Shown one piece after another: positions 55,616 through 64,000 of a DNA stretch of 64,000 nt. The notes under the pieces were generated by a model, which searched no databases, was not told where the DNA came from, and saw only the letters and a list, made by a program, of their open reading frames with translations. The stretch is from Sphingomonas lacunae. Lineage in GTDB: Bacteria > Pseudomonadota > Alphaproteobacteria > Sphingomonadales > Sphingomonadaceae. The position numbers were made by a program, and so were the translations under genes. Every line of letters starts with the position of its first letter. Within the stretch, counting starts at the first letter, position 1. The stretch spans positions 558,001-622,000 of the forward strand of contig NZ_CP053015.1 of assembly GCF_012979535.1 (NCBI RefSeq), read 5' to 3'.

Positions 55616-56533
55616 ATGGCTGGGCAATTGCAGGGTAAGGTTGTGGCGGTGACGGGTGCCGGTCGCGGGGTCGGGCGAGAAATCGCCCTGCTGTGCGCCA
55701 AGGAAGGTGCGAATGTCGTGGTAAACGATCTGGGTGCCAGCGCCGATGGGGAGGGTGCCGACCTGTCCCCGGCACAGGAAACGGTAAACGACATCATCGC
55801 AGCCGGTGGCAAGGCCATCGTCAACGGCGCAAGTGTGGCCGACCCGGCAGGCGCAGCGACGATCATCGAGGATGCGGTCAAGACCTTTGGCCAGATTGAC
55901 GCGGTGGTGAACAACGCCGGCATCCTGCGCGACCGCATCTGGCACAAGATGAGCCATGAGGATTGGAACGCGGTGATCGACGTTCACCTCAACGGCTGTT
56001 TCAACGTGTCCAAGGCAGCCACCCCCTACTTCCGCGATCAGGGGTCGGGCAGCTTCATCCACTTCACCTCAACGAGCGGCCTCATCGGCAATTTCGGCCA
56101 AGCCAATTACAGTGCGGCCAAGCTGGGCATCGTCGGCCTGTCACAGAGCATCGCGCTCGACATGGCCCGGGCCGGGGTGCGGTCGAACTGCATCGCGCCC
56201 TTTGCGTGGAGCCGCCTGATCGCTACCATCCCGGCAACCAATGAGGCAGAGGCGCAGCGCATCGAGCGGATGAAGACGATGAGCGCCGACAAGATCGCGC
56301 CGCTGGTCGCCTTCCTCGCCTCCGACGCGTCGAAGGAGGTCACCAACCAGGTGTTCGGTGTGCGCAAGAACGAGATTTTCCTCTTTTCCAAGCCGCGCCC
56401 GATCCGGTCCATGCACAAGAGCGAGGGCTGGACGGCCCAGAGCATCGCCGAGGAATTCCTGCCCGCGGTGCGCGGGAGCTTTGCCAATCCTGCGGAACGG
56501 TCGGGCGATGTGTTCGGTTATGATCCGATTTGA
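55616..56533 (+). CDS. SDR dehydrogenase similar to peroxisomal multifunctional (3R)-hydroxyacyl-CoA dehydrogenase
   Basis: Short-chain dehydrogenase of 305 residues. Cofactor loop TGAGRGVGREIA near the start, NNAG in VVNNAGILRDR, and catalytic YSAAK in NYSAAKLGIVGL. The long C-terminal part (KPRPIRSMHKSEGWTAQSI) matches the dehydrogenase unit of 17-beta-HSD4/MFE-2-like proteins acting on hydroxyacyl-CoA. The ATG at 55616 has GGGAGA upstream; an ATG at 55601 is possible. It starts the plus-strand operon and pairs logically with the MaoC hydratase gene eight bases downstream. Confidence 0.88.
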   Translation: MAGQLQGKVVAVTGAGRGVGREIALLCAKEGANVVVNDLGASADGEGADLSPAQETVNDIIAAGGKAIVNGASVADPAGAATIIEDAVKTFGQIDAVVNNAGILRDRIWHKMSHEDWNAVIDVHLNGCFNVSKAATPYFRDQGSGSFIHFTSTSGLIGNFGQANYSAAKLGIVGLSQSIALDMARAGVRSNCIAPFAWSRLIATIPATNEAEAQRIERMKTMSADKIAPLVAFLASDASKEVTNQVFGVRKNEIFLFSKPRPIRSMHKSEGWTAQSIAEEFLPAVRGSFANPAERSGDVFGYDPI

Positions 56534-56541
56534 GGGTAGCC

Positions 56542-57378
56542 ATGATTGACCCGCAACACCTCCTCACCATGCCGCCGATCATCACCCGGCAGACGCTCAC
56601 CGCGCGGGATACGGCACTTTACGCGCTGGGCGTGGGGGCGGACGAGCTGGACTTTGTCTTTGAAGAACGGCTGAAGGCGCTGCCAACGATGGCAGTGGTG
56701 CTGGGCTATCCGGGCTTCATCTGGCGCGACCCGGCGCTGGGCGTGACCTGGCAAAAGGTGCTGCATGGTGAGCAATCTACCATCCTTCACGCCCCTCTGC
56801 CGGTCGAAGGGGAGATCATCGGCGAGACGCGGATCGAGGCGCTGTTCGACAAAGGCGCGGAAAAGGGCGCGATTGCGCTGGTAACGCGTGAGATACGCGA
56901 CAGCGCGGGGACGCACCTCGCCACCAGCAGGGCGACGACATTCCTGCGCGGCGACGGCGGCTATGGCGGCAGCGCCGAGGGCGCCCCTGCCCCGCACCCC
57001 TTGCCCAACGACCGCCAGCCAGATGCAACCGTGACACTGACGACGGCGGCCAATCAGGCGCTGATCTATCGCCTGTCGGGCGACCTCAATCCGCTGCACA
57101 TCGACCCTGACGTGGCGACAGGAGCCGGCTTCAAGGGGCCGATATTACACGGCCTCGCTACCTATGGCGTGGTCGGGCGGGCGCTTCTCAACGCACGCTG
57201 CGGCAATGATCCGGCGCGGATGAAGCGCATGGACGTGCGCTTTTCCTCACCCGTCTATCCCGGCGAGACGATTGCCACCGACATTTGGGATGAGGGCGCG
57301 GGACGCATTGCCTTTCGTTCTAGAGTGGTCGAGCGTGACCTTGTGGTGCTGACCAATGGCTATGCGGAGATTGGATGA
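56542..57378 (+). CDS. MaoC-type 2-enoyl-CoA hydratase (double hot dog)
   Basis: Hydratase of 278 residues made of two hot-dog halves; the C-terminal half carries the hydratase-2 motif YRLSGDLNPLHIDPDVATG with catalytic Asp and His. Such enzymes make (3R)-hydroxyacyl-CoA, which the upstream SDR can oxidise. GAGGG lies five bases before the ATG at 56542. The next gene starts one base after its stop. Could also act on branched or steroid-derived enoyl-CoA; the substrate is not readable. Confidence 0.9.
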   Translation: MIDPQHLLTMPPIITRQTLTARDTALYALGVGADELDFVFEERLKALPTMAVVLGYPGFIWRDPALGVTWQKVLHGEQSTILHAPLPVEGEIIGETRIEALFDKGAEKGAIALVTREIRDSAGTHLATSRATTFLRGDGGYGGSAEGAPAPHPLPNDRQPDATVTLTTAANQALIYRLSGDLNPLHIDPDVATGAGFKGPILHGLATYGVVGRALLNARCGNDPARMKRMDVRFSSPVYPGETIATDIWDEGAGRIAFRSRVVERDLVVLTNGYAEIG

Positions 57379-57379
57379 G

Positions 57380-58825
57380 ATGAGCGACGTCGGACTGCAC
57401 GGCTTTGGCGCCTATGTGCCGATTACCCGGCTGCAACGCAGTGCGATCCATGCCGCCAATGGCTGGTTCGCTGGCGGACTGAAAGGCCTCGCCAAGGGCG
57501 AGAAGGCGGTTGGCAGCTGGGACGAGGACCCCATCACCATGGCGGTCGAGGCCGCGCGCGACATGCTGGGCGAGGGCGAACGGAGCGTTGATAGCATCAC
57601 GCTGGCATCGACCACCCATGTCTTTGCCGACCGGCAGAATACGGGCGTGGTCAAGGAGGCGCTCAACCTCGACGATACGACGGGCGCGCTTGATGCGGGT
57701 GGCAGCCAGCGGGCGGGAACCTCGTCGTTGATCGCGGCGCTTGATGCTGCGGCGGCGGGGAAGCGCACGCTGCATTTGGCGGCGGAGCGGCTGGTGCCCA
57801 ATCCCGCCTCAGAACGCGAGATGCTGGCGGGTGATGCGGCAGCGGCGCTGCTGGTCGGGCCGGGGGCGGGGATCGCGCGGCTGATCGCCAGCCACAGCGT
57901 CACTGCCGATTTCGTCGACCATTTCCGCGAGACAGGCGAGAACGCCGATTATGACTGGGAAGCGCGTTGGGTGCGTGACGAGGGCTTTGGCAAGATCGCC
58001 GTCCCGGCCATCCGCGACGCACTGGCCAAGGCGGGAATCCAGGGCGACAAGGTCAACCACTTCATCGCACCGATTGCTGTGCGTGGCGTCCCCGAAATGC
58101 TGGCCAAGCAAGCGGGCATCCCGGTCGAAGCGATTGCCGACACGTTGGGAGCGGCCATTGGCCATGCCGGGGCGGCGCAGGCGACGCTGATGCTTACCGC
58201 GACGCTGGAGAAGGCCAGGACAGGCGATATCCTGTGCCTGATCGGTTTTGGTCAGGGCTGTGACGTGCTCCTGTTCGAAGCAACGGGCGCGATCGGTTCG
58301 GCCAAACCCCGCCTTGGCGTGTCTGGCTGGCTGGCACGTCGGCAGGCAAGCGACAATTACATGAAATATCTGTTCCACCGCGGTCTGGTGCCGCTGGAGA
58401 AAGGCGCGCGCGCCGAGTTCGACAGCAAGACCGCGCTGACCGCGATGTGGCGCAACCGCAAGGCGGTGATGGGTCTGGTCGGAGGCCGATGCACCAAGAC
58501 CGGCACGGTGCAGTTCCCCAAGACCGAGATCAGCGTCAACCCCAATGACCATGGCGTCCGCACGCAGGAGGATTATCCGCTGGCCGAGATTCCGGCGCGG
58601 GTGATGACCTATACCGCCGATGTGCTCGCCTTCTCGCCCGAGCCACCTGACTGTTATGGCAATATCGAATTTGAGGGCGGTGGGCGCATGATGGCGCAGT
58701 TCATCGACATGCCGGCCGATGCGCTGGAGGTCGGCAAGGAATTGCGCATGATGTTCCGCATCAAATCGATGGACGAGCAACGGCATTTCCGCCGCTATTT
58801 CTGGAAGGCGGCCCCGGCCCACTGA
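57380..58825 (+). CDS. Thiolase-fold (HMG-CoA-synthase-like) protein fused to a DUF35/OB domain
   Basis: Fusion of 481 residues: a thiolase/HMG-CoA-synthase-like domain (about 1-330) and a DUF35 OB-fold domain (about 345-481). Where archaeal HMG-CoA synthases have ACKAGT with the catalytic Cys, this protein has SQRAGTSS, placing Gln110 (codon 57707-57709) at the Cys position. The zinc-ribbon part of DUF35 keeps only one Cys (GGRCTKTGTVQF), so zinc is probably not bound. The thiolase gene follows 11 bases later, suggesting a two-protein complex like Ltp2-ChsH2 or archaeal thiolase-HMGCS-DUF35. Confidence 0.85.
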   Translation: MSDVGLHGFGAYVPITRLQRSAIHAANGWFAGGLKGLAKGEKAVGSWDEDPITMAVEAARDMLGEGERSVDSITLASTTHVFADRQNTGVVKEALNLDDTTGALDAGGSQRAGTSSLIAALDAAAAGKRTLHLAAERLVPNPASEREMLAGDAAAALLVGPGAGIARLIASHSVTADFVDHFRETGENADYDWEARWVRDEGFGKIAVPAIRDALAKAGIQGDKVNHFIAPIAVRGVPEMLAKQAGIPVEAIADTLGAAIGHAGAAQATLMLTATLEKARTGDILCLIGFGQGCDVLLFEATGAIGSAKPRLGVSGWLARRQASDNYMKYLFHRGLVPLEKGARAEFDSKTALTAMWRNRKAVMGLVGGRCTKTGTVQFPKTEISVNPNDHGVRTQEDYPLAEIPARVMTYTADVLAFSPEPPDCYGNIEFEGGGRMMAQFIDMPADALEVGKELRMMFRIKSMDEQRHFRRYFWKAAPAH

Positions 58826-58836
58826 GGAGACGACAC

Positions 58837-60042
58837 ATGGCACGTGGTATCAAGGACAAGGTCGCCATCCTCGGCATGGGCTGCGCCAAATTCGGCGAGC
58901 GCTGGGACAAGGACGCCGACCAGTTGATGGTCGAGGCTTATGAGGAAGCGATTGCCGATGCCGGCATCGAAACCAGCCAGATCGACGCGGCCTGGCTGGG
59001 TGCGGCGTTTGACGCGGTCAATATCGGCCCGTCGGGCATTCCGCTGTCGGTGGCGCTGCGGCTCAACGACATCGGCGTGACCAAGGTCGAGAATTATTGC
59101 GCCAGCGGCACCGAGAGCTTTCGTGGCGCGGTCTATGCCGTGGCGTCGGGTGCCGCGGACATTGCGCTGGCCATGGGTGTCGAGAAGCTGAAGGACACGG
59201 GCTATGGTGGCCTGCCGGTGCGGACGCGCGGCACGACGCATGACATGATCGGCATCACCGGATCAGCTCCCGGCAACTTTGCCCAGCTCGCCGCCGCCTA
59301 TCGCGCGCAGCATGGCGTGTCGCCCGATGACCTCAAGCAGGCGATGGCGCATGTCTCGGTCAAGAGCCACGCCAATGGAGCGAAGAACCCGAAGGCGCAT
59401 TTGCGCAATGCCATTACCATGGAACAAGCGATCAACGCGCCGACCATCGCCGCGCCGCTCGGTTTGTTCGATTGCTGCGGTGTCAGCGACGGGGCCGCCT
59501 GTGCGATTGTGACGACGCCGGAAATCGCCCGGTCGCTGGGCAAGACCGACATTGTGACGGTCAAGGCGCTGCAGATCGCTAGCTCGAACGGCTGGGAAGC
59601 GCAAGGATCGGGCTGGAACGGCAGCTATTTCCATACCACCCGCGTCGCCGCCGCCAAGGCCTATGACGAAGCGGGCATAACCAATCCGCGCGAGCAGTTG
59701 AGCCTGATGGAAGTGCACGACTGTTTCTCGATCACCGAGCTGGTGACGATGGAGGATCTGTTCGTTTCCAAAGAGGGAGAGGGCTGGAAAGACGTGCTCG
59801 ACGGCTTTTTCGACGCCGACGGGCAGGTCCCCTGCCAGATTGACGGAGGGCTGAAATGTTTCGGCCATCCGATCGGCGCATCAGGCCTTCGCATGATTTA
59901 TGAGAATTACCTGCAGCTGCTGGGCCGCGCCGGTGAACGGCAGCGGGCCAAGCAGCCGGTATTCGCGCTGAGCCACAATCTGGGCGGGATGCCCAATTCC
60001 AACGTTTCATCCATCGCTATTGTAGGATTGTCCGATGCTTAA
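58837..60042 (+). CDS. SCP2/lipid-transfer-type thiolase (acetyl-CoA acetyltransferase family)
   Basis: Thiolase-fold enzyme of 401 residues. Active-site Cys88 in ENYCASGTES, histidine and cysteine in EVHDCFSITE, and GGLKCFGHPIGASG near the end are typical of SCPx-like thiolases and Ltp aldolases. GAGGAG precedes the ATG. It overlaps the acyl-CoA dehydrogenase gene by eight bases. With the neighbouring thiolase-like/OB fusion it may form a complex that cleaves a 3-oxoacyl-CoA or does a retro-aldol step; which one is not decided here. Confidence 0.9.
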   Translation: MARGIKDKVAILGMGCAKFGERWDKDADQLMVEAYEEAIADAGIETSQIDAAWLGAAFDAVNIGPSGIPLSVALRLNDIGVTKVENYCASGTESFRGAVYAVASGAADIALAMGVEKLKDTGYGGLPVRTRGTTHDMIGITGSAPGNFAQLAAAYRAQHGVSPDDLKQAMAHVSVKSHANGAKNPKAHLRNAITMEQAINAPTIAAPLGLFDCCGVSDGAACAIVTTPEIARSLGKTDIVTVKALQIASSNGWEAQGSGWNGSYFHTTRVAAAKAYDEAGITNPREQLSLMEVHDCFSITELVTMEDLFVSKEGEGWKDVLDGFFDADGQVPCQIDGGLKCFGHPIGASGLRMIYENYLQLLGRAGERQRAKQPVFALSHNLGGMPNSNVSSIAIVGLSDA

Positions 60043-61216
60043 TCCCGGAATGGACGCCGACGTCTTTGAAGCCTTCATCGACCAGCTGAAGCGCTATGTG
60101 CGCGAACGGTTGATCCCGGCAGAAGCCGATGTGATTGCCAATGACCGGATTCCGGAGACCATCTTGCAGGAGATGCGCGAGATGGGTCTGTTTGGCATCA
60201 CCATCCCCGAAGAGTTTGGCGGGGCGGGCATGAATGTCAGCCAATATATAGAGACGGTCAAGCAGCTGTCCTATGCGGCGCCTGCCTATCGGTCGACCAT
60301 GTCAATCAACGTCGGCATGACCGGTAGCGCGATCAAGAATTTCGGCACGCCGGAACAGCGCGAGCAATGGTTGCCGCGCATCGCATCGGGCGAGATTGCC
60401 TGTTTCGGCCTGACTGAACCAGGGTCAGGCTCTGACTCTGCCGCAATGCAGACAATGGCTGTGCGGGACGGCAATGGCTACAGGCTCAACGGCACCAAGC
60501 GCTACATCACCAACAGTCCCCACGCGAAGATCGGCCTGATCATGGCGCGGACCAGCAAGGAAGCGCTGCCCAAGAACGCCCATGTCTCTGCCTTCATCGT
60601 CGATATGACGACGCCCGGCATCAGCATTGGCAGCCCTGACAAGAAGATGGGGCAGACAGGAGCGCATATCGCCGATGTCATCATGGACGATGTGAAGATC
60701 CCCGGCGACGCACTGGTCGGTGGCGAGGAGGGTCGAGGATTCCAGATCGCCATGCAGAGCCTCGACAATGGGCGGCTGTCAGTCGCCGGCATGTCGGTCG
60801 GCCTGGGCCGGCGGGCGCTCGACACCGCGGTGCGCTATGCCAATGAGCGCAAGGCCTTTGGCGAGCCGATTGCCAATTTCCAGCTGATCCAGGCAATGCT
60901 GGCCGATAGCGACACCGAACTGTACGCCGCCGAATGCATGATTGCCGACGCCTGTGCGCGGGCGGACCGGGGTGAGAATATCGTCCGCAAGGCGGCAGCG
61001 GCCAAGATGTTCGCATCCGAAACCGCAGGCCGCGTGGTGGACCGGGTAGTGCAGGTCTATGGCGGGGCGGGTTACCTCGCCGAATATGAGGCCGAGCGTT
61101 TCTTCCGCGATGCCCGCATCCTGCGCATCTATGAGGGCACGACCCAGATCATGCAGTTGCAGATTGCCAAGCATATGCTGCGCGAATTTGCCGCGACCGG
61201 GAATGTGTGGTCATGA
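60035..61216 (+). CDS. Acyl-CoA dehydrogenase
   Basis: FAD flavoprotein of 393 residues, normal length. Signatures: CFGLTEPGSGSD (about 127-138), the mid-domain FAD stretch KRYITNSPHA, and the C-terminal YGGAGYLAEYEAERFFRDARI followed by IYEGTTQIMQ with the catalytic glutamate. It introduces the 2,3 double bond in an acyl-CoA and passes electrons to ETF. The start overlaps the thiolase stop by eight bases. A CoA-transferase gene follows 15 bases later. Confidence 0.93.
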   Translation: MLNPGMDADVFEAFIDQLKRYVRERLIPAEADVIANDRIPETILQEMREMGLFGITIPEEFGGAGMNVSQYIETVKQLSYAAPAYRSTMSINVGMTGSAIKNFGTPEQREQWLPRIASGEIACFGLTEPGSGSDSAAMQTMAVRDGNGYRLNGTKRYITNSPHAKIGLIMARTSKEALPKNAHVSAFIVDMTTPGISIGSPDKKMGQTGAHIADVIMDDVKIPGDALVGGEEGRGFQIAMQSLDNGRLSVAGMSVGLGRRALDTAVRYANERKAFGEPIANFQLIQAMLADSDTELYAAECMIADACARADRGENIVRKAAAAKMFASETAGRVVDRVVQVYGGAGYLAEYEAERFFRDARILRIYEGTTQIMQLQIAKHMLREFAATGNVWS

Positions 61217-61231
61217 CGGACGGATACTGAG

Positions 61232-62428
61232 ATGTACCCCCTCCTCACCGGCCTGAGCGTTATCGAGGCCTCCTCCTTCGTCGCCTCCCCTACTGCTGGC
61301 CTCTATATGGCGCAGATGGGGGCGGAGGTGATCCGCGTTGATCAGATCGGCGGCGGACCCGACTTCAACCGATGGCCCAAGGCGGACAACGGCAAGTCGC
61401 TCTATTGGGAGAATCTCAATCGGGCGAAAAAATCGGTGGCGCTGAACCTGGGTGCCCCGGAAGGACGGGAATTGCTTGCCGCATTGGTCCGCAAGACGGG
61501 GCAGTTTGTCACCAACTTTCCGGTGGAGGGATTTCTCTCCCACGAAAAGCTGGCAGCAGGGCGACCGGACCTGATCACTGTGCGGGTGATGGGCATGGCG
61601 GATGGTTCGCCCGCGCTCGATTACACGGTGAACAGTGCGGTTGGCTACCCCGACCTGACTGGGGCAGGGCCGGAACCCGTCAACCATGTATTGCCGGCAT
61701 GGGACTTGCTGACCGGGGCATACGCCGCCTTTGCCATGCTGGCGGCGCTGCGGCACCGGGATGCAAGCGGGTTGGGGCAGGAAGTGCGCGTACCGCTGTC
61801 GGATGTCGCCATCGGCACCGTCGCGAACCTCGGCAGCCTTGCCGAAGTGCTCTACACCGGGGCGAACCGGGAACGGCTGGGCAATGCGGTTTATGGCGCG
61901 TTCGGGCGCGATTTCGTGACGCGGGACGGCACACGACTGATGATCATGGCGATCACCACGCGGCAATGGACGGGGCTGGTCAAAGTGCTCGACATCGCTG
62001 AGGAAGTGGCAGCCATTGAGGCGGCGCGCGGCGTCAGCTTTGCCGCAGATGAAGGCGTCCGCTTCGAGCATCGCGATGCGCTGTTCCCGCTCGTCGAGGC
62101 GAAGGTGGCGGGATGGGCCTATGCCGATCTGGCGGCGGCGTTTGACGCTGTCGGCGGATGTTATGGCCCGTATCAGACAATGGCCGATGCGGCAGTTGAT
62201 CCCGTACTGGTCGGCGGCAATCCGATCTTTGGCCGGACGGCCAACCCGAGCGGCTTTGACTATCCCGCCGCCGGCGCCTTTGCGACCGTGCCACAGATGG
62301 AGCGCGGCCAACCTCGGCCTGCCCCTTTGCTCGGCGCCGACAGCGAAGCGGTGCTGAGCGATCGGCTGGGCCTCGACAGCGGGGCTATTGCCGCGCTGAT
62401 CGACAAGGGCGTGGTGGCGCAGGCATGA
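61232..62428 (+). CDS. CaiB/BaiF (family III) CoA-transferase
   Basis: Enzyme of 398 residues that moves CoA between acids and CoA thioesters. N-terminal GLSVIEASSFVASPTAGLYMAQMGAEVIRVD and NRAKKSVALNLGAPEGRELL are family hallmarks; the nucleophilic Asp is expected in the WDLLTGAYAAFAML region. Here it probably activates the acid substrate of the cluster to its CoA ester. It overlaps the next dehydrogenase gene by four bases (ATGA). Confidence 0.9.
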   Translation: MYPLLTGLSVIEASSFVASPTAGLYMAQMGAEVIRVDQIGGGPDFNRWPKADNGKSLYWENLNRAKKSVALNLGAPEGRELLAALVRKTGQFVTNFPVEGFLSHEKLAAGRPDLITVRVMGMADGSPALDYTVNSAVGYPDLTGAGPEPVNHVLPAWDLLTGAYAAFAMLAALRHRDASGLGQEVRVPLSDVAIGTVANLGSLAEVLYTGANRERLGNAVYGAFGRDFVTRDGTRLMIMAITTRQWTGLVKVLDIAEEVAAIEAARGVSFAADEGVRFEHRDALFPLVEAKVAGWAYADLAAAFDAVGGCYGPYQTMADAAVDPVLVGGNPIFGRTANPSGFDYPAAGAFATVPQMERGQPRPAPLLGADSEAVLSDRLGLDSGAIAALIDKGVVAQA

Positions 62429-64000
62429 GCGGCTGGGACAAGAGCGAACGCATCAGCATCGATATAGAGGTGATGGACCAGCTGGTCCCGGCGGTCGTGG
62501 CGGCTGAGCGTTATGCCGCCGACGCGCGCGAAGCTGTGCGGGCCAAGGTTGCCGCCAGGAGCCTCGATGCCGAACAGCGCGCCGCCCATGGCTATGCCTG
62601 GGTCGAAACCAGCGTGGCGGCGATGCGCGCGACGCTCGACTGGTTGCAGTCTGCGGAGGCTGACAATCGCGCCCATGCCCATGAATGGCTGGTGGCGATC
62701 ATCGGCATCAGCGAGACACTGGCCCAACTGACCGGCGGCCTGCCAATGGGCCAGAATGAGATCGTCCGCCCGGTTGATATGGACAGCGGCGCAGCAGCGC
62801 GGCGGCTGGCAGAAGAACCAGCGGTCGACTGGTTGCTGACCCAGGGTAACAGCGCCAAGCACAGGTCTTGGCTGGTCCAGTGCATGGTCGATGGCAATGG
62901 CCTTGACGACCGGCTGGGCGACGAATTGATCGACACGATCCGCGACCAGTATCGCCGCTTTACCGATGAACGGATCCTGCCGGACGCGCATGGCTGGCAC
63001 CTCGCCAACGATCTGATTCCCGACGGGCTTGTCGCAGAAATGGCGCAGTTGGGCACATTCGGCATCTGCATACCCGAACAGTTTGGCGGGCTCGGTCTCG
63101 GCAAGCTGGTGATGTGTGTCGTCACCGAGGAATTGTCGCGCGGCTATATTGGCACGGGATCGCTGGGGACCCGCTCGGAAATTGCCGGCGAACTGATCCT
63201 GCATGGCGGCACCAGCGAACAGCAGGCTCAGTGGCTGCCTCGTATTGCCTCTGGAGAGATTTTGCCGACGGCAGTGTTTACCGAACCCGATGTCGGGTCT
63301 GACCTCGGCAGTCTGACCACGCGGGCGGCGCGCGGGGACGATGGCACCTGGTCGATCAGCGGCGCGAAAACGTGGATCACCCATGCCGCGCGGTCCGACC
63401 TGATGACCATGCTGGTTCGCACGCGGCCAGAGGTGAAGGGCTATGCCGGCCTGTCGATGCTGCTGGTGCCCAAGCCCCGTGGGACCGATGACGAGCCTTT
63501 CCCGGCGCAGGGGATGAACGGCAGCGAGATCGAAGTGCTCGGCTATCGCGGGATGCGCGAATATGCGCTGCAGTTCGATGGCATGGCGGCTCCCGCCGAC
63601 GCGCTGCTTGGCGGCGAGGAGGGGCAAGGTTTCAAGCAGCTGATGCGCACGTTCGAGGGCGCGCGCATCCAGACGGCGGCGCGCGCGGTCGGCGTGGCGC
63701 GGCGGGCAATTGACCTCGCGCTGGCCTATGCGCAGGACCGCAAGCAGTTTGGCCAACCGATCATCGGTTTCCCCAGAGTCGCCGACAAGCTGGCAATGAT
63801 GCAGGCCGACATGCTGATGGCGCGCGAACTGACCTATGCGGCCGCGCGAGCGAAGGACAGCGGCAAGCGTTGCGACATTGAAGCAGGCATGGCGAAACTG
63901 CTGGCGGCGCGCTGTGCCTGGGCCAATGCCGATGCCGCGCTGCAGGTACATGGCGGCAATGGCTATGCCCAGGAATATGAGATCAGCCGCATCCTGTGCG
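62425..64000 (+). CDS. Acyl-CoA dehydrogenase resembling (2S)-methylsuccinyl-CoA dehydrogenase (3' end outside window)
   Basis: Open frame of 525 codons with no stop before the right edge. An N-terminal extension of about 165 residues precedes the dehydrogenase fold, which begins near RRFTDERILPDAHGWH. Core motifs are ELSRGYIGTGSLGTRSEI, FTEPDVGSDLGSL, KTWITHAARSDLMTML, EVLGYRGMREY, FEGARIQTAARAVGVARRAI and HGGNGYAQEYEISRILC. The extension and these stretches match what I recall of Mcd from the ethylmalonyl-CoA pathway. Ccr, Ecm and Mch genes are not in the window, so the pathway is unproved; a related branched acyl-CoA dehydrogenase is the alternative. Confidence 0.85.
   Translation, partial: MSGWDKSERISIDIEVMDQLVPAVVAAERYAADAREAVRAKVAARSLDAEQRAAHGYAWVETSVAAMRATLDWLQSAEADNRAHAHEWLVAIIGISETLAQLTGGLPMGQNEIVRPVDMDSGAAARRLAEEPAVDWLLTQGNSAKHRSWLVQCMVDGNGLDDRLGDELIDTIRDQYRRFTDERILPDAHGWHLANDLIPDGLVAEMAQLGTFGICIPEQFGGLGLGKLVMCVVTEELSRGYIGTGSLGTRSEIAGELILHGGTSEQQAQWLPRIASGEILPTAVFTEPDVGSDLGSLTTRAARGDDGTWSISGAKTWITHAARSDLMTMLVRTRPEVKGYAGLSMLLVPKPRGTDDEPFPAQGMNGSEIEVLGYRGMREYALQFDGMAAPADALLGGEEGQGFKQLMRTFEGARIQTAARAVGVARRAIDLALAYAQDRKQFGQPIIGFPRVADKLAMMQADMLMARELTYAAARAKDSGKRCDIEAGMAKLLAARCAWANADAALQVHGGNGYAQEYEISRILC

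Noticed and set aside
1..64000. tRNA, rRNA, CRISPR array, prophage or insertion sequence
   Set aside because: Looked for tRNA T-arm patterns, regular direct repeats, transposase motifs and phage genes; none found. The repeats present are short dispersed palindromes.

Overview
The window is about 64 kb of high-GC chromosomal DNA from an alphaproteobacterium, most likely a member of the Sphingomonadaceae (Sphingopyxis/Sphingorhabdus-like). Supporting signs are a SciP-type (DUF1153) cell-cycle regulator, a SUF-only iron-sulfur locus, a TonB receptor/LacI/MFS maltodextrin locus of the Caulobacter-Sphingomonas type, an Entner-Doudoroff gene set and short dispersed GC-rich repeats. I saw no tRNA, rRNA, insertion sequence, prophage or CRISPR array. 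Genes are dense, and many neighbours overlap by 1 to 8 bases.

Layout. 1-1796: end of a suf cluster (sufS, cut by the window edge, then sufT and sufA). 1817-5932: a TerB-like duplicated protein, a cytochrome P450, a very short ORF carrying a long match to the anti-Shine-Dalgarno tail and followed by a strong terminator, and a dicarboxylate/amino-acid symporter. 6201-10615 (minus strand): dnaJ-like, yihY-like, fabI, lipoprotein and aroC, probably one operon. 10765-16309: pdxH, a cation diffusion facilitator, a serine hydrolase divergent from a small protein, mnmA, a hairpin-rich gap, sciP and a GlsB-type membrane protein. 16540-24462: an RND efflux pair, DUF445, an SDR-like protein and an M48 protease. 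24580-27168: pepN.

27172-44032 is a complete maltodextrin/starch locus. It holds an MFS sugar importer, a secreted GH13 amylase, a LacI regulator, a TonB-dependent receptor, and a tightly overlapping run of flavin halogenase, GH13, GH13_23 alpha-glucosidase, GH97 alpha-glucosidase, second flavin halogenase and esterase. A cation antiporter follows, then zwf-glk-eda-ppc, which takes glucose into the Entner-Doudoroff route. A CG-centred ATACG(T/A)AT motif occurs upstream of the MFS gene, between lacI and the receptor gene, and upstream of zwf, so one LacI-type regulator may link uptake to central metabolism. Genes for 6-phosphogluconolactonase and phosphogluconate dehydratase are not in the window.

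51338-64000: a small basic protein, an alpha/beta hydrolase, a lipoprotein, then an acyl-CoA catabolic cluster. Two crotonase-fold proteins and an IclR regulator on the minus strand diverge, across a 20-bp palindrome, from an SDR, MaoC hydratase, thiolase-like/OB-fold fusion, SCP2-type thiolase, acyl-CoA dehydrogenase, CaiB CoA-transferase and a second acyl-CoA dehydrogenase. The last resembles (2S)-methylsuccinyl-CoA dehydrogenase and runs off the right edge.

Most interesting points: the micro-ORF with 15 bases complementary to the 16S 3' end, two halogenase-like enzymes embedded in a starch operon, the shared operator-like motif, the thiolase-like protein with Gln in place of the catalytic Cys, and the divergent PEP carboxylase. 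Functions are read from remembered family motifs; no database search was run.
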